Assembly: GCA_002482405.1 (NCBI GenBank) | Contig: DLFX01000045.1 | Span: 14,940-22,401, forward strand | DNA: 7,462 nt | Direction: 5' to 3' | Origin: Firmicutes bacterium UBA7709 | GTDB taxonomy: Bacteria; Bacillota_A; Clostridia; Peptostreptococcales; Anaerovoracaceae | Part shown: one piece after another, positions 1 through 5,193 of the stretch | Layout: every line of letters begins with the position of its first letter | How positions within the stretch are numbered: position 1 is the first letter of the stretch | The notes under the pieces: model-generated | The model's database searches: none | Told to the model about the DNA's origin: nothing | The model's input: only the letters and a program-made list of their open reading frames with translations | Made by a program: the position numbers and the translations under genes

Positions 1-306
1 CTTCAGGCCGAAGGCGATGTTGTCGGCGACCGTCATGTGCGGGAAGACGGCGTAGTTCTGAAACACCATGGCGATGTCCCGATCCTTCGGCGCCACATCG
101 TTTACCAGCTTGTCGCCTATGTATAATTCTCCTTCGGAGATGTCCTCGAGTCCTGCGATCATCCGCAGCGTCGTGGATTTTCCGCATCCGGAAGGGCCGA
201 CCAGGATAATAAACTCCTTGTCCTCGATTTCCAGATTGAAATCCTGTACTGCCACAACATTGCCCGGATAGATCTTCTTCATGTTTTTCATCGATATTTT
301 CGCCAT
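1..306 (-). CDS. ABC transporter ATP-binding protein, MalK/UgpC/MsmX (CUT1 sugar) family, N-terminal part
   Basis: Reading the minus strand from the ATG at 306 gives 102 codons that run off the left edge; the C-terminal two thirds are outside the window. The protein starts [16 protein letters not shown] complete Walker A (GPSGCGKST, residues 37-45) and a Q-loop ([12 protein letters not shown], Gln83) are visible; the signature, Walker B and regulatory domain would lie outside. The spacing and wording of the Q-loop segment, followed by ADNIAFGLK, is typical of the shared ATPases that energise CUT1 sugar or glycerol-3-phosphate importers at the inner face of the membrane. PotA-type polyamine ATPases are a less likely alternative. 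The start is supported by GGGAGG about 8 nt upstream. It is divergent from an AraC-type regulator, which fits a regulated sugar uptake gene. The substrate cannot be told from this piece. Confidence 0.95.
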   Translation of the reverse strand, partial: MAKISMKNMKKIYPGNVVAVQDFNLEIEDKEFIILVGPSGCGKSTTLRMIAGLEDISEGELYIGDKLVNDVAPKDRDIAMVFQNYAVFPHMTVADNIAFGLK

Positions 307-337
307 TGGAATTCCCTCCCGATTTACTTGATGATTC

Positions 338-366
338 AGTCTAGCACGGCATTTTTCGGGTCACAA
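338..366 (-). promoter_or_regulatory. Promoter of the ABC ATPase gene
   Basis: On the minus strand TTGTGA (361-366) and TAGACT (338-343) are separated by exactly 17 bp, and TGC just upstream of the -10 gives an extended -10 element. Predicted start of transcription is near 331, leaving a leader of about 25 nt with the GGGAGG ribosome binding site. The -35 is a weak match, which would suit an activator-dependent promoter. Confidence 0.6.
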
Positions 367-373
367 GAGCAAT

Positions 374-406
374 ATATTGATATTTAAGGGTAAAATGTTG
401 ATGTGT
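374..406. promoter_or_regulatory. 21-bp-period direct repeat, candidate AraC-type operator
   Basis: ATATTGATATTT (374-385) and ATGTTGATGTGT (395-406) match at 9 of 12 positions, sharing the core TTGAT, and start exactly 21 bp (two helical turns) apart. Tandem direct half-sites at about this spacing are the usual binding mode of AraC-family proteins. The right repeat overlaps the -35 of the araC-type gene (398-403), and the pair lies just upstream of the -35 of the ABC promoter (361-366). This would suit autorepression plus activation of the ABC gene. Binding is inferred, not shown. Confidence 0.4.
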
Positions 407-426
407 CGAACAAAAAGGGGTATACT
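398..426 (+). promoter_or_regulatory. Promoter of the AraC-type regulator gene
   Basis: TTGATG (398-403) and TATACT (421-426) are separated by 17 bp, matching 4/6 and 5/6 of the sigma-A consensus. Predicted transcription start is near 433, giving a leader of about 47 nt ending in AAAGGAG (466-472). Confidence 0.65.
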
Positions 427-479
427 GAGCCAAAGGCTGCGCAGTCATGCGTTAAACGGATAGTCAAAGGAGATTTCCC

Positions 480-905
480 ATGGACCGGATCGAATTGATA
501 TCAGGACGTGCCCATAAAAAATACCCGCCTCTGGTGCAGGATGCGGCTGCTTTGATCGAGACGGAATATGCTTATTTGTACGGAATTGATGAGCTGGCGG
601 ACCGTCTGGAGGTATCGAAGAACCATCTGATCCGGGTGTTCTCCGCCAGTGCGGGGATCTCGCCGGGCAGATACCTCACCGACATCCGTTTATACCATGC
701 AAAGCTCCTTCTGGAGTCCGGCGAGAATACTCCCATGGAGATCATCGCCGGAGCCTGTGGTTATTCATGCGCGAATTACTTTTCCAAGGCATTCAAAAAA
801 CACACGGGGCTTACCCCGACGGAGTATATGAAAACGTATCAATCCACCAGCCTGCCGATGGGCGTTAATTTCTCCAAAGAATCAGGCTTGTGGCATATTT
901 GGTAA
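480..905 (+). CDS. AraC-family DNA-binding protein without a sensor domain
   Basis: The 141-residue product is essentially a bare AraC/XylS DNA-binding domain. The first helix-turn-helix covers about residues 36-57 (ELADRLEVSKNHLIRVF), and the second about 85-107, with the family signature GYSCANYFSKAFKKHTGLTPTEY near 94-116. Only about 20 residues precede it, so there is no room for the cupin or other effector domain of full-length members; it may be controlled by its own level, by a partner, or may simply bind constitutively. The start has AAAGGAG 7 nt upstream. Homologous proteins generally end shortly after the TPTEY motif; here the frame continues for some 20 residues (from Gln121) into sequence antisense to the convergent b5-like gene, overlapping it by 67 bp. 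It probably regulates the divergent sugar ABC gene and itself (inferred from position and from the direct repeat between the two promoters). Confidence 0.9.
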   Translation: MDRIELISGRAHKKYPPLVQDAAALIETEYAYLYGIDELADRLEVSKNHLIRVFSASAGISPGRYLTDIRLYHAKLLLESGENTPMEIIAGACGYSCANYFSKAFKKHTGLTPTEYMKTYQSTSLPMGVNFSKESGLWHIW

Positions 906-1072
906 TACATTGTTAAATCGGCGCCGGCAAGAAGCCCGTTATGGATCCCCCCTGACCAGGGAGGGAAATCCGTTACGTCATAGATGATGCCGCCTACGGC
1001 TACATAGGCCCGGCGCCCCTCTTTTCCATCAAACTCCAGAAGCTGTGTCCGGGTGAGTTCTATCGGTTCCAT
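839..1072 (-). CDS. Small cytochrome b5-like heme-binding domain protein
   Basis: A 77-residue soluble protein beginning MEPIELTRTQLLEFDG. The pattern RAYVAVGGIIYDVTDFPPW (residues 21-39) followed by GGIHNG (41-46) matches the start and heme-loop of the cytochrome b5-like heme/steroid-binding fold; His44 corresponds to the first axial His and His61 is a candidate second ligand. Bacterial stand-alone members of similar size exist in Clostridia; their role is largely unknown and heme binding here is inferred. The longer in-frame reading starting near 1270 is not used, because AAGGAGG sits 7 nt upstream of the ATG at 1072 and similarity begins there. The gene overlaps the end of the upstream flavoprotein by 44 nt in another frame, so the two are very probably co-translated. 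Its 3' end overlaps the convergent araC-type gene by 67 bp. Confidence 0.85.
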   Translation of the reverse strand: MEPIELTRTQLLEFDGKEGRRAYVAVGGIIYDVTDFPPWSGGIHNGLLAGADLTMYYQICHKPDSLEKLTPIGRLVD

Positions 1073-2078
1073 TTTGAACCTCCTTAAACACGTTTTGCAT
1101 GAGTTCGTCGCCGCTGAGCTGGCACTTGCACATTTTGATGGTATCACCGTCGGAAGTGTCGACGGAACAGGACCCGCACAGGCCTTCGCCGCAGCAGATG
1201 CGAAAATTATTGCTGACCGCCAGATCGGCCTCGGGGATGACTCTTTTGACCATTCTGCCGATGTTTTCAATATAGTAATCTGAGGTCAGAAGGATTACGC
1301 TTCCGTACTGCTTCTGCCCCATCAGATCCTCAAGCTCTTTCCAGGAATCCCTTTCCGACAGGGATAGGTACCGGACCGGCTCGTTCTTCAGATAATCGCC
1401 GATCAATTCCTCGCTGATTTTTTCCGTATCGACGACCATATCCACATTGCCCCTGAGCCGGAGCGCCTCCAGCGCCAGGATCCCCGGGGCGACGCCGATG
1501 CCTTTTGCGATGATCAGCGTATTCAAATCTTTCCCCTTTTTTCTTATGATGGGAGCGATCCCGTGCACTCCGTTCCGGTAAAGCCCTCTCAGGACAAACC
1601 GTTCCTCTTCCATGAGCAGCGCTTTTGTCTTTGCCGATATGACCTTGACAGCCAGGTGGATCTGACCCTTTTCCACATCCGCTTTCATGACGGAGATGGG
1701 AATATCGTAAAAGCTGTTGGACTCTCTGCCCTTCACAAACAAATAGGAACCCGGACGCTCGGCTTTCATGGCAAAGCCTTTTCCCACGTCGAGGATGTAT
1801 ACGACCAGATCGTCTTTATAGAACTTTTTTTCAACAATTCTCGCTTCAAAATTCTGTCTGGGGTTATTTACCTTCCGGTTGTTCTGAACAAACTCATTAT
1901 AAATGCATACACCCCGCCAGTTGCAGTTGCAATAGTCCTTTCCTTGAAGCCGGCTGCAGATGAGACAGTCACCGGTTACCGCCAGGTAACAGGGGCAGTT
2001 TTCCGAGCCCGCGTCGATACAGTTGGCCAGTTTTTGCGCCGACGTACTGATGATCTCTTCCTTAATACCGTAGTTCAT
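1029..2078 (-). CDS. PyrK/SudB-like FAD/NAD-binding oxidoreductase with Cys-rich N-terminus and 2Fe-2S motif
   Basis: The 349-residue protein has three parts. Residues 20-58 form a Cys-rich extension (Cys20, 28, 30, 38, 41, 50, 52, 58; CPCY, CLIC, CNCNWRGVC). Residues about 75-180 resemble a ferredoxin-reductase-type FAD domain (ERPGSYLFV near 107-115; IPIS at 126-129). Residues 185-349 resemble the NAD-binding domain (GIGVAPG, 193-199), ending in a PyrK-type 2Fe-2S motif, C296-x4-C301-x2-C304-x12-C317. Known relatives pass electrons between NAD(P)H, FAD and an Fe-S cluster (PyrK with PyrD; SudB/NfnA types). The Arg usually just before the IPLT/RPIS-like flavin motif is an Asp here. No pyrD is adjacent; instead it overlaps a b5-like heme gene, suggesting a different partner. 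AGGGGG lies about 8 nt before the ATG. It is some 100 residues longer than typical PyrK. No convincing promoter was found in the 150-bp gap upstream, so readthrough from the Dac gene is possible. Confidence 0.88.
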   Translation of the reverse strand: MNYGIKEEIISTSAQKLANCIDAGSENCPCYLAVTGDCLICSRLQGKDYCNCNWRGVCIYNEFVQNNRKVNNPRQNFEARIVEKKFYKDDLVVYILDVGKGFAMKAERPGSYLFVKGRESNSFYDIPISVMKADVEKGQIHLAVKVISAKTKALLMEEERFVLRGLYRNGVHGIAPIIRKKGKDLNTLIIAKGIGVAPGILALEALRLRGNVDMVVDTEKISEELIGDYLKNEPVRYLSLSERDSWKELEDLMGQKQYGSVILLTSDYYIENIGRMVKRVIPEADLAVSNNFRICCGEGLCGSCSVDTSDGDTIKMCKCQLSGDELMQNVFKEVQNGTDRTHPDTASGV

Positions 2079-2228
2079 TTTTCGGCCCCCTCTGATTCAA
2101 ATCGTCAAACGCGCGATTCACGCGTCGTTCAAAACTACTGTATCAGGATATTGTCATTTCCTTTAATTTGCTACTGGTATTCCGGCAACTTTACGCGGCG
2201 ATCCGCCGGCCCTTCTCCGGACGGCAGA

Positions 2229-3335
2229 TCACTCAACGTCTTCGAGATAATATAAAGGCTCGGAAAAAAGACAGCGTCCGTCAACATAGATCTTTAGTTT
2301 TCCGGCCTCCTGCCACCTGCTTACCGGCGCTTTCTGCCTCTTGGGAAGATCGTACAGGACGGAAATCTCGCTGTCGGAGCCCTTTTTCACAGGACAAAGG
2401 ACATCTCCCTTGGTGCCGATCATTACAAAACCTCTGTCACAGCCGGATAGCCGGACCGCCTTCAAAGGCTGCTGACCGGATGCAATCTTCACGTTTTCGT
2501 ACTGGCTGTAGGCATAATCCATGAGCCGGTAGGTATCGTTGAACCAATCCGGGGCATTCATGACGACGCAGATCAGCTCCATGCCGTTCCGCTCCGAGGA
2601 CGCTACCAAAGTTCTTCCGGCTACCTTGGTATAGCCGATCTTGATGCCGTTTCCGCCTTCATACTGATAGACGACTTTATTCTTGTTATAAAAGTAATTG
2701 TACTTCCCCTCGCCCCGGTTGGCGATCCAGGTTTTCGTTCCCGCTACTTTTTTAAATTCCGGATTTTTCATGGCGGCCATCGAGATCAGCGCCATGTCCC
2801 TTGCCGTCGTATAGTGGTCCGGATCGTGAAGCCCGTTGGGATTTGCAAAATGCGTATTATACGCTCCAAGCTCCCGGGCTTTCTTGTTCATCATCATGAC
2901 AAAATTATTTTTGCTTCCCCCGATTGCCTCCGCGATGGCGACTGCGGCGTCGTTTCCGGAGCGGAGCATCAGGCCGTAAACCAGATCCCGCAGAGGGATT
3001 TTTTCACCGACTTCAAGATATATGGACGAACCTTCTACTCCTGCCGCATTCTTTGAAACCTTTACCTTTTTGTCCAGGTCGCCGTTTTCAACGGCCAGCA
3101 GCGCCGTCATGATCTTTGTTATGCTCGCTGGATAGGCTTTTTCATCCGCGTTTTTCTCATACAACACTTCCCCCGAATTCGCTTCCACCAGGATCGCGGT
3201 CTGAGCGGAAATGTCCGGGATTGGAAGGGGCGCCGACTGCTGGGATTCCGGCCCGCCGGCCGCCGGTTCTCCGTAAACCGGAACAGAAAACCCAGCCATC
3301 AAAATGATTAATATGGCAATGATAATTTTCTTCAT
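2229..3335 (-). CDS. D-alanyl-D-alanine carboxypeptidase (PBP5/DacB-DacF type, peptidase S11)
   Basis: A 368-residue exported serine peptidase that trims the terminal D-Ala from peptidoglycan stem peptides. A signal peptide (MKKIII, hydrophobic to about residue 20, VYG cleavage near 22) is followed by the S11 catalytic domain: SITK (Ser71 nucleophile, Lys74), SGN (126-128), and a third motif that reads Lys232-Ile-Gly rather than the usual KTG. Residues from about 279 look like the PBP5 C-terminal beta domain. The chain ends soon after it (LYYLEDVE), so the C-terminal amphipathic membrane anchor of many PBP5 proteins seems absent. The start is fixed by AAAGGAG 8 nt upstream, which is buried in a 12-bp stem. 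It follows scpA-scpB, the same linkage as dacB in Bacillus, which hints at a shared old gene cluster; whether it is sporulation-specific cannot be seen. Confidence 0.95.
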   Translation of the reverse strand: MKKIIIAILIILMAGFSVPVYGEPAAGGPESQQSAPLPIPDISAQTAILVEANSGEVLYEKNADEKAYPASITKIMTALLAVENGDLDKKVKVSKNAAGVEGSSIYLEVGEKIPLRDLVYGLMLRSGNDAAVAIAEAIGGSKNNFVMMMNKKARELGAYNTHFANPNGLHDPDHYTTARDMALISMAAMKNPEFKKVAGTKTWIANRGEGKYNYFYNKNKVVYQYEGGNGIKIGYTKVAGRTLVASSERNGMELICVVMNAPDWFNDTYRLMDYAYSQYENVKIASGQQPLKAVRLSGCDRGFVMIGTKGDVLCPVKKGSDSEISVLYDLPKRQKAPVSRWQEAGKLKIYVDGRCLFSEPLYYLEDVE

Positions 3336-3339
3336 AAAA

Positions 3340-3382
3340 ATATCTCCTTTCAGACTATTTTTGACTCGTTGAAAGGAGATAT
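3340..3382 (-). promoter_or_regulatory. Stem-loop burying the Dac ribosome binding site
   Basis: In the transcript (minus strand) AUAUCUCCUUUC (3382-3371) is perfectly complementary over 12 nt to GAAAGGAGAUAU (3351-3340), with a 19-nt loop. The second arm contains the whole Shine-Dalgarno of the Dac gene, whose ATG follows at 3335. If it folds, it should reduce ribosome access unless a ribosome or other factor opens it. Confidence 0.6.
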
Positions 3383-3535
3383 GCTTGGTAATTTTATGTT
3401 AGAATTGGATCGAAAAGCGGCAGGAAAAGGTATTTCATTGTCCAACACTGCTGCTGTACAAGCAAAACGTGAACCCGATTTGCGGTACAGCAGCAGTGTT
3501 GGGCATATTAAGTGCTTTTCCGCCGCTTTTCGCAT
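3350..3535 (-). other. Possible leader ORF (61 codons) linking scpB to the Dac gene
   Basis: An ATG at 3535 follows the scpB stop codon with no gap (TAG-ATG), and the frame ends in a TGA at 3352-3350 that touches the Dac Shine-Dalgarno. The anti-Shine-Dalgarno arm (3382-3371) is inside the last codons of this frame. The predicted peptide (starting MRKAAEKHLICPTLL) resembles nothing recognised, and most of it is dictated by a palindrome, so conservation as a protein is unlikely. Its importance, if any, would be as a translated leader that opens the stem. It has no own Shine-Dalgarno beyond AAAGG inside the end of scpB (ATAAAGGCCTAGATG). Confidence 0.25.
3411..3532. repeat. 122-bp two-tier palindrome between scpB and the Dac gene
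   Basis: Inner arms CCAACACTGCTGCTGTAC (3442-3459) and their perfect complement (3485-3502) give an 18-bp stem. The 25-nt apex contains a further GCAAA/TTTGC pair (3462-3466, 3479-3483). Outer arms CGAAAAGCGGC (3411-3421) plus GGAAAAG (3423-3429) pair with 3515-3521 and 3522-3532, with one bulged A at 3422. A 12 x 12 internal loop separates the tiers. It may be a mobile intergenic palindrome (MITE or REP-like), an mRNA-processing or stability structure, or a local inverted duplication. There is no U-tract, so it is not a standard terminator. Confidence 0.8.
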
Positions 3536-4126
3536 CTAGGCCTTTATAAAATCAATGGTTATCTGCTGAAGGTCGAGGCTGTCGTTCTCCTCTTCCTCCC
3601 GAACGATGCTTCCAATGTCGTCGATATCCGGCAGATCCTTTAAGTCCTTAAATCCGAAGTTTTTTAAAAATACAGGCGTCGTTCCGTAAAGGATCGGCCT
3701 CCCGATTCCGGCGGACCGGCCGACTTCCGCAATCAGTTCCTTTTTCATGAGGCCCTCGATGACCCTGTCGCATTTGATCCCGCGGATGGATTCGATCTCA
3801 CCCTTTGTAACGGGCTGTTTGTAGGCGACAATCGCAAGCACTTCCAACGCGGACTGGGAAAGCCGCTTTTCCTTCACCGGGGTGCAAAGCCGTTCTATGT
3901 ATTCGTTGTTTTCTATATTGGTGCAGAACTGAAAGCTTTTATCGATTTCCCGGATCTGGATCCCCCTGCCCTCCTGCTCATATTCCGCCTGAAGCTCTTT
4001 GAAATAGTCGTAGGCATCCTTCCAGTTCATGTTGAAAATTTCCGCGGCGACCTTGACATCCAGGGGTTCTCCCCATACGAAGAGCATGGATTCAAAAGCG
4101 GATTTTATCGTCTTCTTGCTGGTCAT
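3536..4126 (-). CDS. scpB: Segregation and condensation protein B
   Basis: A 196-residue ScpB: kleisin-binding subunit of the bacterial Smc-ScpA-ScpB condensin that compacts and segregates the chromosome. Two winged-helix units are recognisable: the first from ESMLFVWGEPLDV (12-24), the second from RLSQSALEVLAIVAYKQPVT (88-107) through RGIKCDRVIEGLMKKELI to GRPILYGTTPVFLKNFGF (142-159), the most conserved ScpB segment. A longer in-frame reading from 4183 is rejected because its first 19 residues are basic low-complexity sequence from another frame of scpA and no family similarity starts before MTSKK. With the ATG at 4126 the gene overlaps the scpA stop as ATGA, a classic coupling arrangement; AGGGG lies about 10 nt upstream. 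The stop codon is immediately followed by an ATG and the large palindrome. Confidence 0.96.
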   Translation of the reverse strand: MTSKKTIKSAFESMLFVWGEPLDVKVAAEIFNMNWKDAYDYFKELQAEYEQEGRGIQIREIDKSFQFCTNIENNEYIERLCTPVKEKRLSQSALEVLAIVAYKQPVTKGEIESIRGIKCDRVIEGLMKKELIAEVGRSAGIGRPILYGTTPVFLKNFGFKDLKDLPDIDDIGSIVREEEENDSLDLQQITIDFIKA

Positions 4127-4908
4127 GATACGTTTTCCCCTTCTTCCGGAATTCCCTTTTCGCCGCTTGTCCCCCTGTCGCAAAGATTCAGGTAGATCTC
4201 GCCGAAATTCACATTCTGTCTGACTGTGATGGTTTTCTGCCGGATCATTTCCAGCATGGACACAAAGGTAAGAACGATTTCATACCGATTGCTTTCCGGC
4301 GTCAGCAGTTCCTTAAAGTTCAGCTTTTTCTTCTCTTTGGACCGGAACAGATTTCTGATATATTCAATCTTCGACTCGATGCTTATCTTCTGCCTTTCGA
4401 CCCTGGCGTAATTCCTCCTGATCTCTTCAAAGCGCTTTTTCTTCTGAAGGAACAAATGAAACACCTTTACAAACTGGTTCAAATCCAGATTCAGATATTC
4501 GTCCGCTTCCTTTGTGAAAGGAGCCAGATCCTCTTTCGGCTTTTCGAAGATGCGCTGATTCTGCTCCTCCTGAAGCTCCAGAAGCTCTGCGGCCGATTTG
4601 AACCGCTTGTACTCCAGTATCTTCTGAACCAGCTCGGTCCTGGGATCGTCTTCAAGGACCTCTTCGCCGTCGGCTTTCATTCTCGGGAGCAGCATCTTGG
4701 ATTTGATCTCGATCAAAGCGGCGGCCAGCACCATGAATTCCGTCGCCACATTGACGTCCAGCGCTTTCATGTCTTCTATATATCTGATGTATTGATCCGT
4801 AATCTCCGATACCTGAATATCATAGACGCTCATCCTTGCATTCTCGATGAGATATACGAGCAAATCAAAGGGGCCCTCGAAAATATCCAGTTTGATCTTA
4901 TAAGACAT
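4123..4908 (-). CDS. scpA: Segregation and condensation protein A (kleisin)
   Basis: A 261-residue kleisin that bridges the Smc heads and binds ScpB. The N-terminal signature LDIFEGPFDLLVYLIE (residues 7-22), DIQVSEITDQYIRYIE (30-45) and ATEFMVLAAALIEIKSKMLLP (55-75) are diagnostic; a charged middle (80-195) leads to the C-terminal winged-helix, FKELLTPESNRYEIVLTFVSMLEM (198-221) and NFGEIYL (234-240). Length is normal for the family. AGGAG sits 6 nt before the ATG. The gene is first of a tightly coupled scpA-scpB pair and has its own promoter at 4977-5005 with a short hairpin in its leader. Confidence 0.97.
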   Translation of the reverse strand: MSYKIKLDIFEGPFDLLVYLIENARMSVYDIQVSEITDQYIRYIEDMKALDVNVATEFMVLAAALIEIKSKMLLPRMKADGEEVLEDDPRTELVQKILEYKRFKSAAELLELQEEQNQRIFEKPKEDLAPFTKEADEYLNLDLNQFVKVFHLFLQKKKRFEEIRRNYARVERQKISIESKIEYIRNLFRSKEKKKLNFKELLTPESNRYEIVLTFVSMLEMIRQKTITVRQNVNFGEIYLNLCDRGTSGEKGIPEEGENVS

Positions 4909-4941
4909 ATGCCGCTCCTATTTTTTCCGTTACGAACCTAA

Positions 4942-4964
4942 CCTCATTTGTGAAGCAAATGAGG
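4942..4964. repeat. Perfect 9-bp hairpin in the scpA leader
   Basis: CCTCATTTG (4942-4950) and CAAATGAGG (4956-4964) are perfect inverted copies around TGAAG. On the minus strand the hairpin would lie in the scpA 5' leader, about 34 nt before the start codon, without a following U-run. It shares the core TTTG(T/C)GAAGCAAA with the hairpin at 6225-6261. Role unknown: operator, leader stabiliser or repeat-family member. Confidence 0.6.
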
Positions 4965-4976
4965 AATGAACAATAT

Positions 4977-5005
4977 ATTTTAGCATATCCCGGGAGCGGA
5001 TTCAA
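4977..5005 (-). promoter_or_regulatory. Promoter of scpA-scpB
   Basis: On the minus strand TTGAAT (5000-5005) and TAAAAT (4977-4982) are 17 bp apart, and TGC directly upstream of the -10 gives an extended -10. Predicted transcription start is near 4970, with a leader of about 60 nt. The promoter lies immediately upstream of the toxin-like gene on the other strand, so the two transcription units are divergent and close. Confidence 0.7.
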
Positions 5006-5006
5006 T

Positions 5007-5048
5007 CCTTCATATCGGCAGGTGAAGCCATATGGTTACATATGAAGG
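5007..5048 (+). promoter_or_regulatory. Foldback around the start of the toxin-like gene
   Basis: CCTTCATAT (5007-5015) is perfectly complementary to ATATGAAGG (5040-5048), enclosing the ribosome binding site AGGTGA (5020-5025) and the ATG at 5032. Inside, GGC (5017-5019) and GCC (5027-5029) place the Shine-Dalgarno in a small loop. Such structured starts are common in type I toxin mRNAs, where folding limits translation; here it is inferred from complementarity alone. Confidence 0.45.
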
Positions 5049-5112
5049 GCTCTTTGCCTTTTGTCTTGTACTGTTTGGTCTTGCGGCTTTGTTGAAAAGC
5101 CGCAAGAAATAA
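5032..5112 (+). CDS. YE-type small hydrophobic peptide, putative holin-like type I toxin
   Basis: A 26-codon gene: MVTYEGLF at the N-terminus, an uncharged hydrophobic stretch (residues 7-21) and a basic tail KSRKK. The Met-x-Thr-Tyr-Glu start, single membrane helix and lysine/arginine end are the hallmark of the Firmicute TxpA/BsrG-like and 'putative holin-like toxin' peptides, which insert in the membrane and are silenced by an antisense RNA. AGGTGA lies 6 nt before the ATG. The codon region itself contains an 11-bp inverted repeat (CTTGCGGCTTT at 5080-5090 against 5096-5106), and a second strong stem follows the stop. The predicted helix is short (about 15 residues), so it could be a decayed or minimal member. 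It is the only gene on this strand between scpA and the EamA permease. The recognition is from motif memory, not a search. Confidence 0.7.
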   Translation: MVTYEGLFAFCLVLFGLAALLKSRKK

Positions 5113-5117
5113 GCACA

Positions 5118-5139
5118 GCCGCCTAAGTTCTTAGGCGGC
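5118..5139. terminator. GC-rich stem-loop just after the toxin-like gene
   Basis: GCCGCCTAA and TTAGGCGGC form a perfect 9-bp stem with a GTTC tetraloop, 5 nt after the TAA stop. The following TTCCCC is a poor U-tract, so it is only a weak intrinsic terminator; a U-rich run on the plus strand appears later (5181-5192). In toxin loci of this family such a stem is usually part of the region shared by toxin mRNA and antisense RNA, which is the likelier role. Confidence 0.45.
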
Positions 5140-5193
5140 TTCCCCGTAGGGAGTTACCGCCATACGAAAAGCGGCAATTCCTTTTCTTTTTTC

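Noticed and set aside
2203..2224. GC-rich inverted repeat just after the Dac stop (CCGCCGG against CCGG-A-CGG)
   Set aside because: A bulge, a short stem and no U-tract; not enough to call a terminator.
1563..2255. 230-codon plus-strand frame
   Set aside because: Antisense to the flavoprotein gene, which has clear FAD, NAD and 2Fe-2S motifs; the frame crosses an intergenic region and resembles no family.
3381..3539. 52-codon plus-strand frame behind GAAAGGAG
   Set aside because: The first ATG is only 2 nt from the Shine-Dalgarno and the second 17 nt away; the sequence is set by the palindrome and no family is recognised.
4127..4183. Upstream extension of scpB
   Set aside because: The 19 extra residues are basic, lie within scpA and are not seen in ScpB; the ATGA overlap start is far more usual.
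5165..5176. CGAAAAGCGGCA also present at 3411-3422
   Set aside because: A 12-base match between two sites in 7.4 kb is expected by chance, and the flanks do not match.
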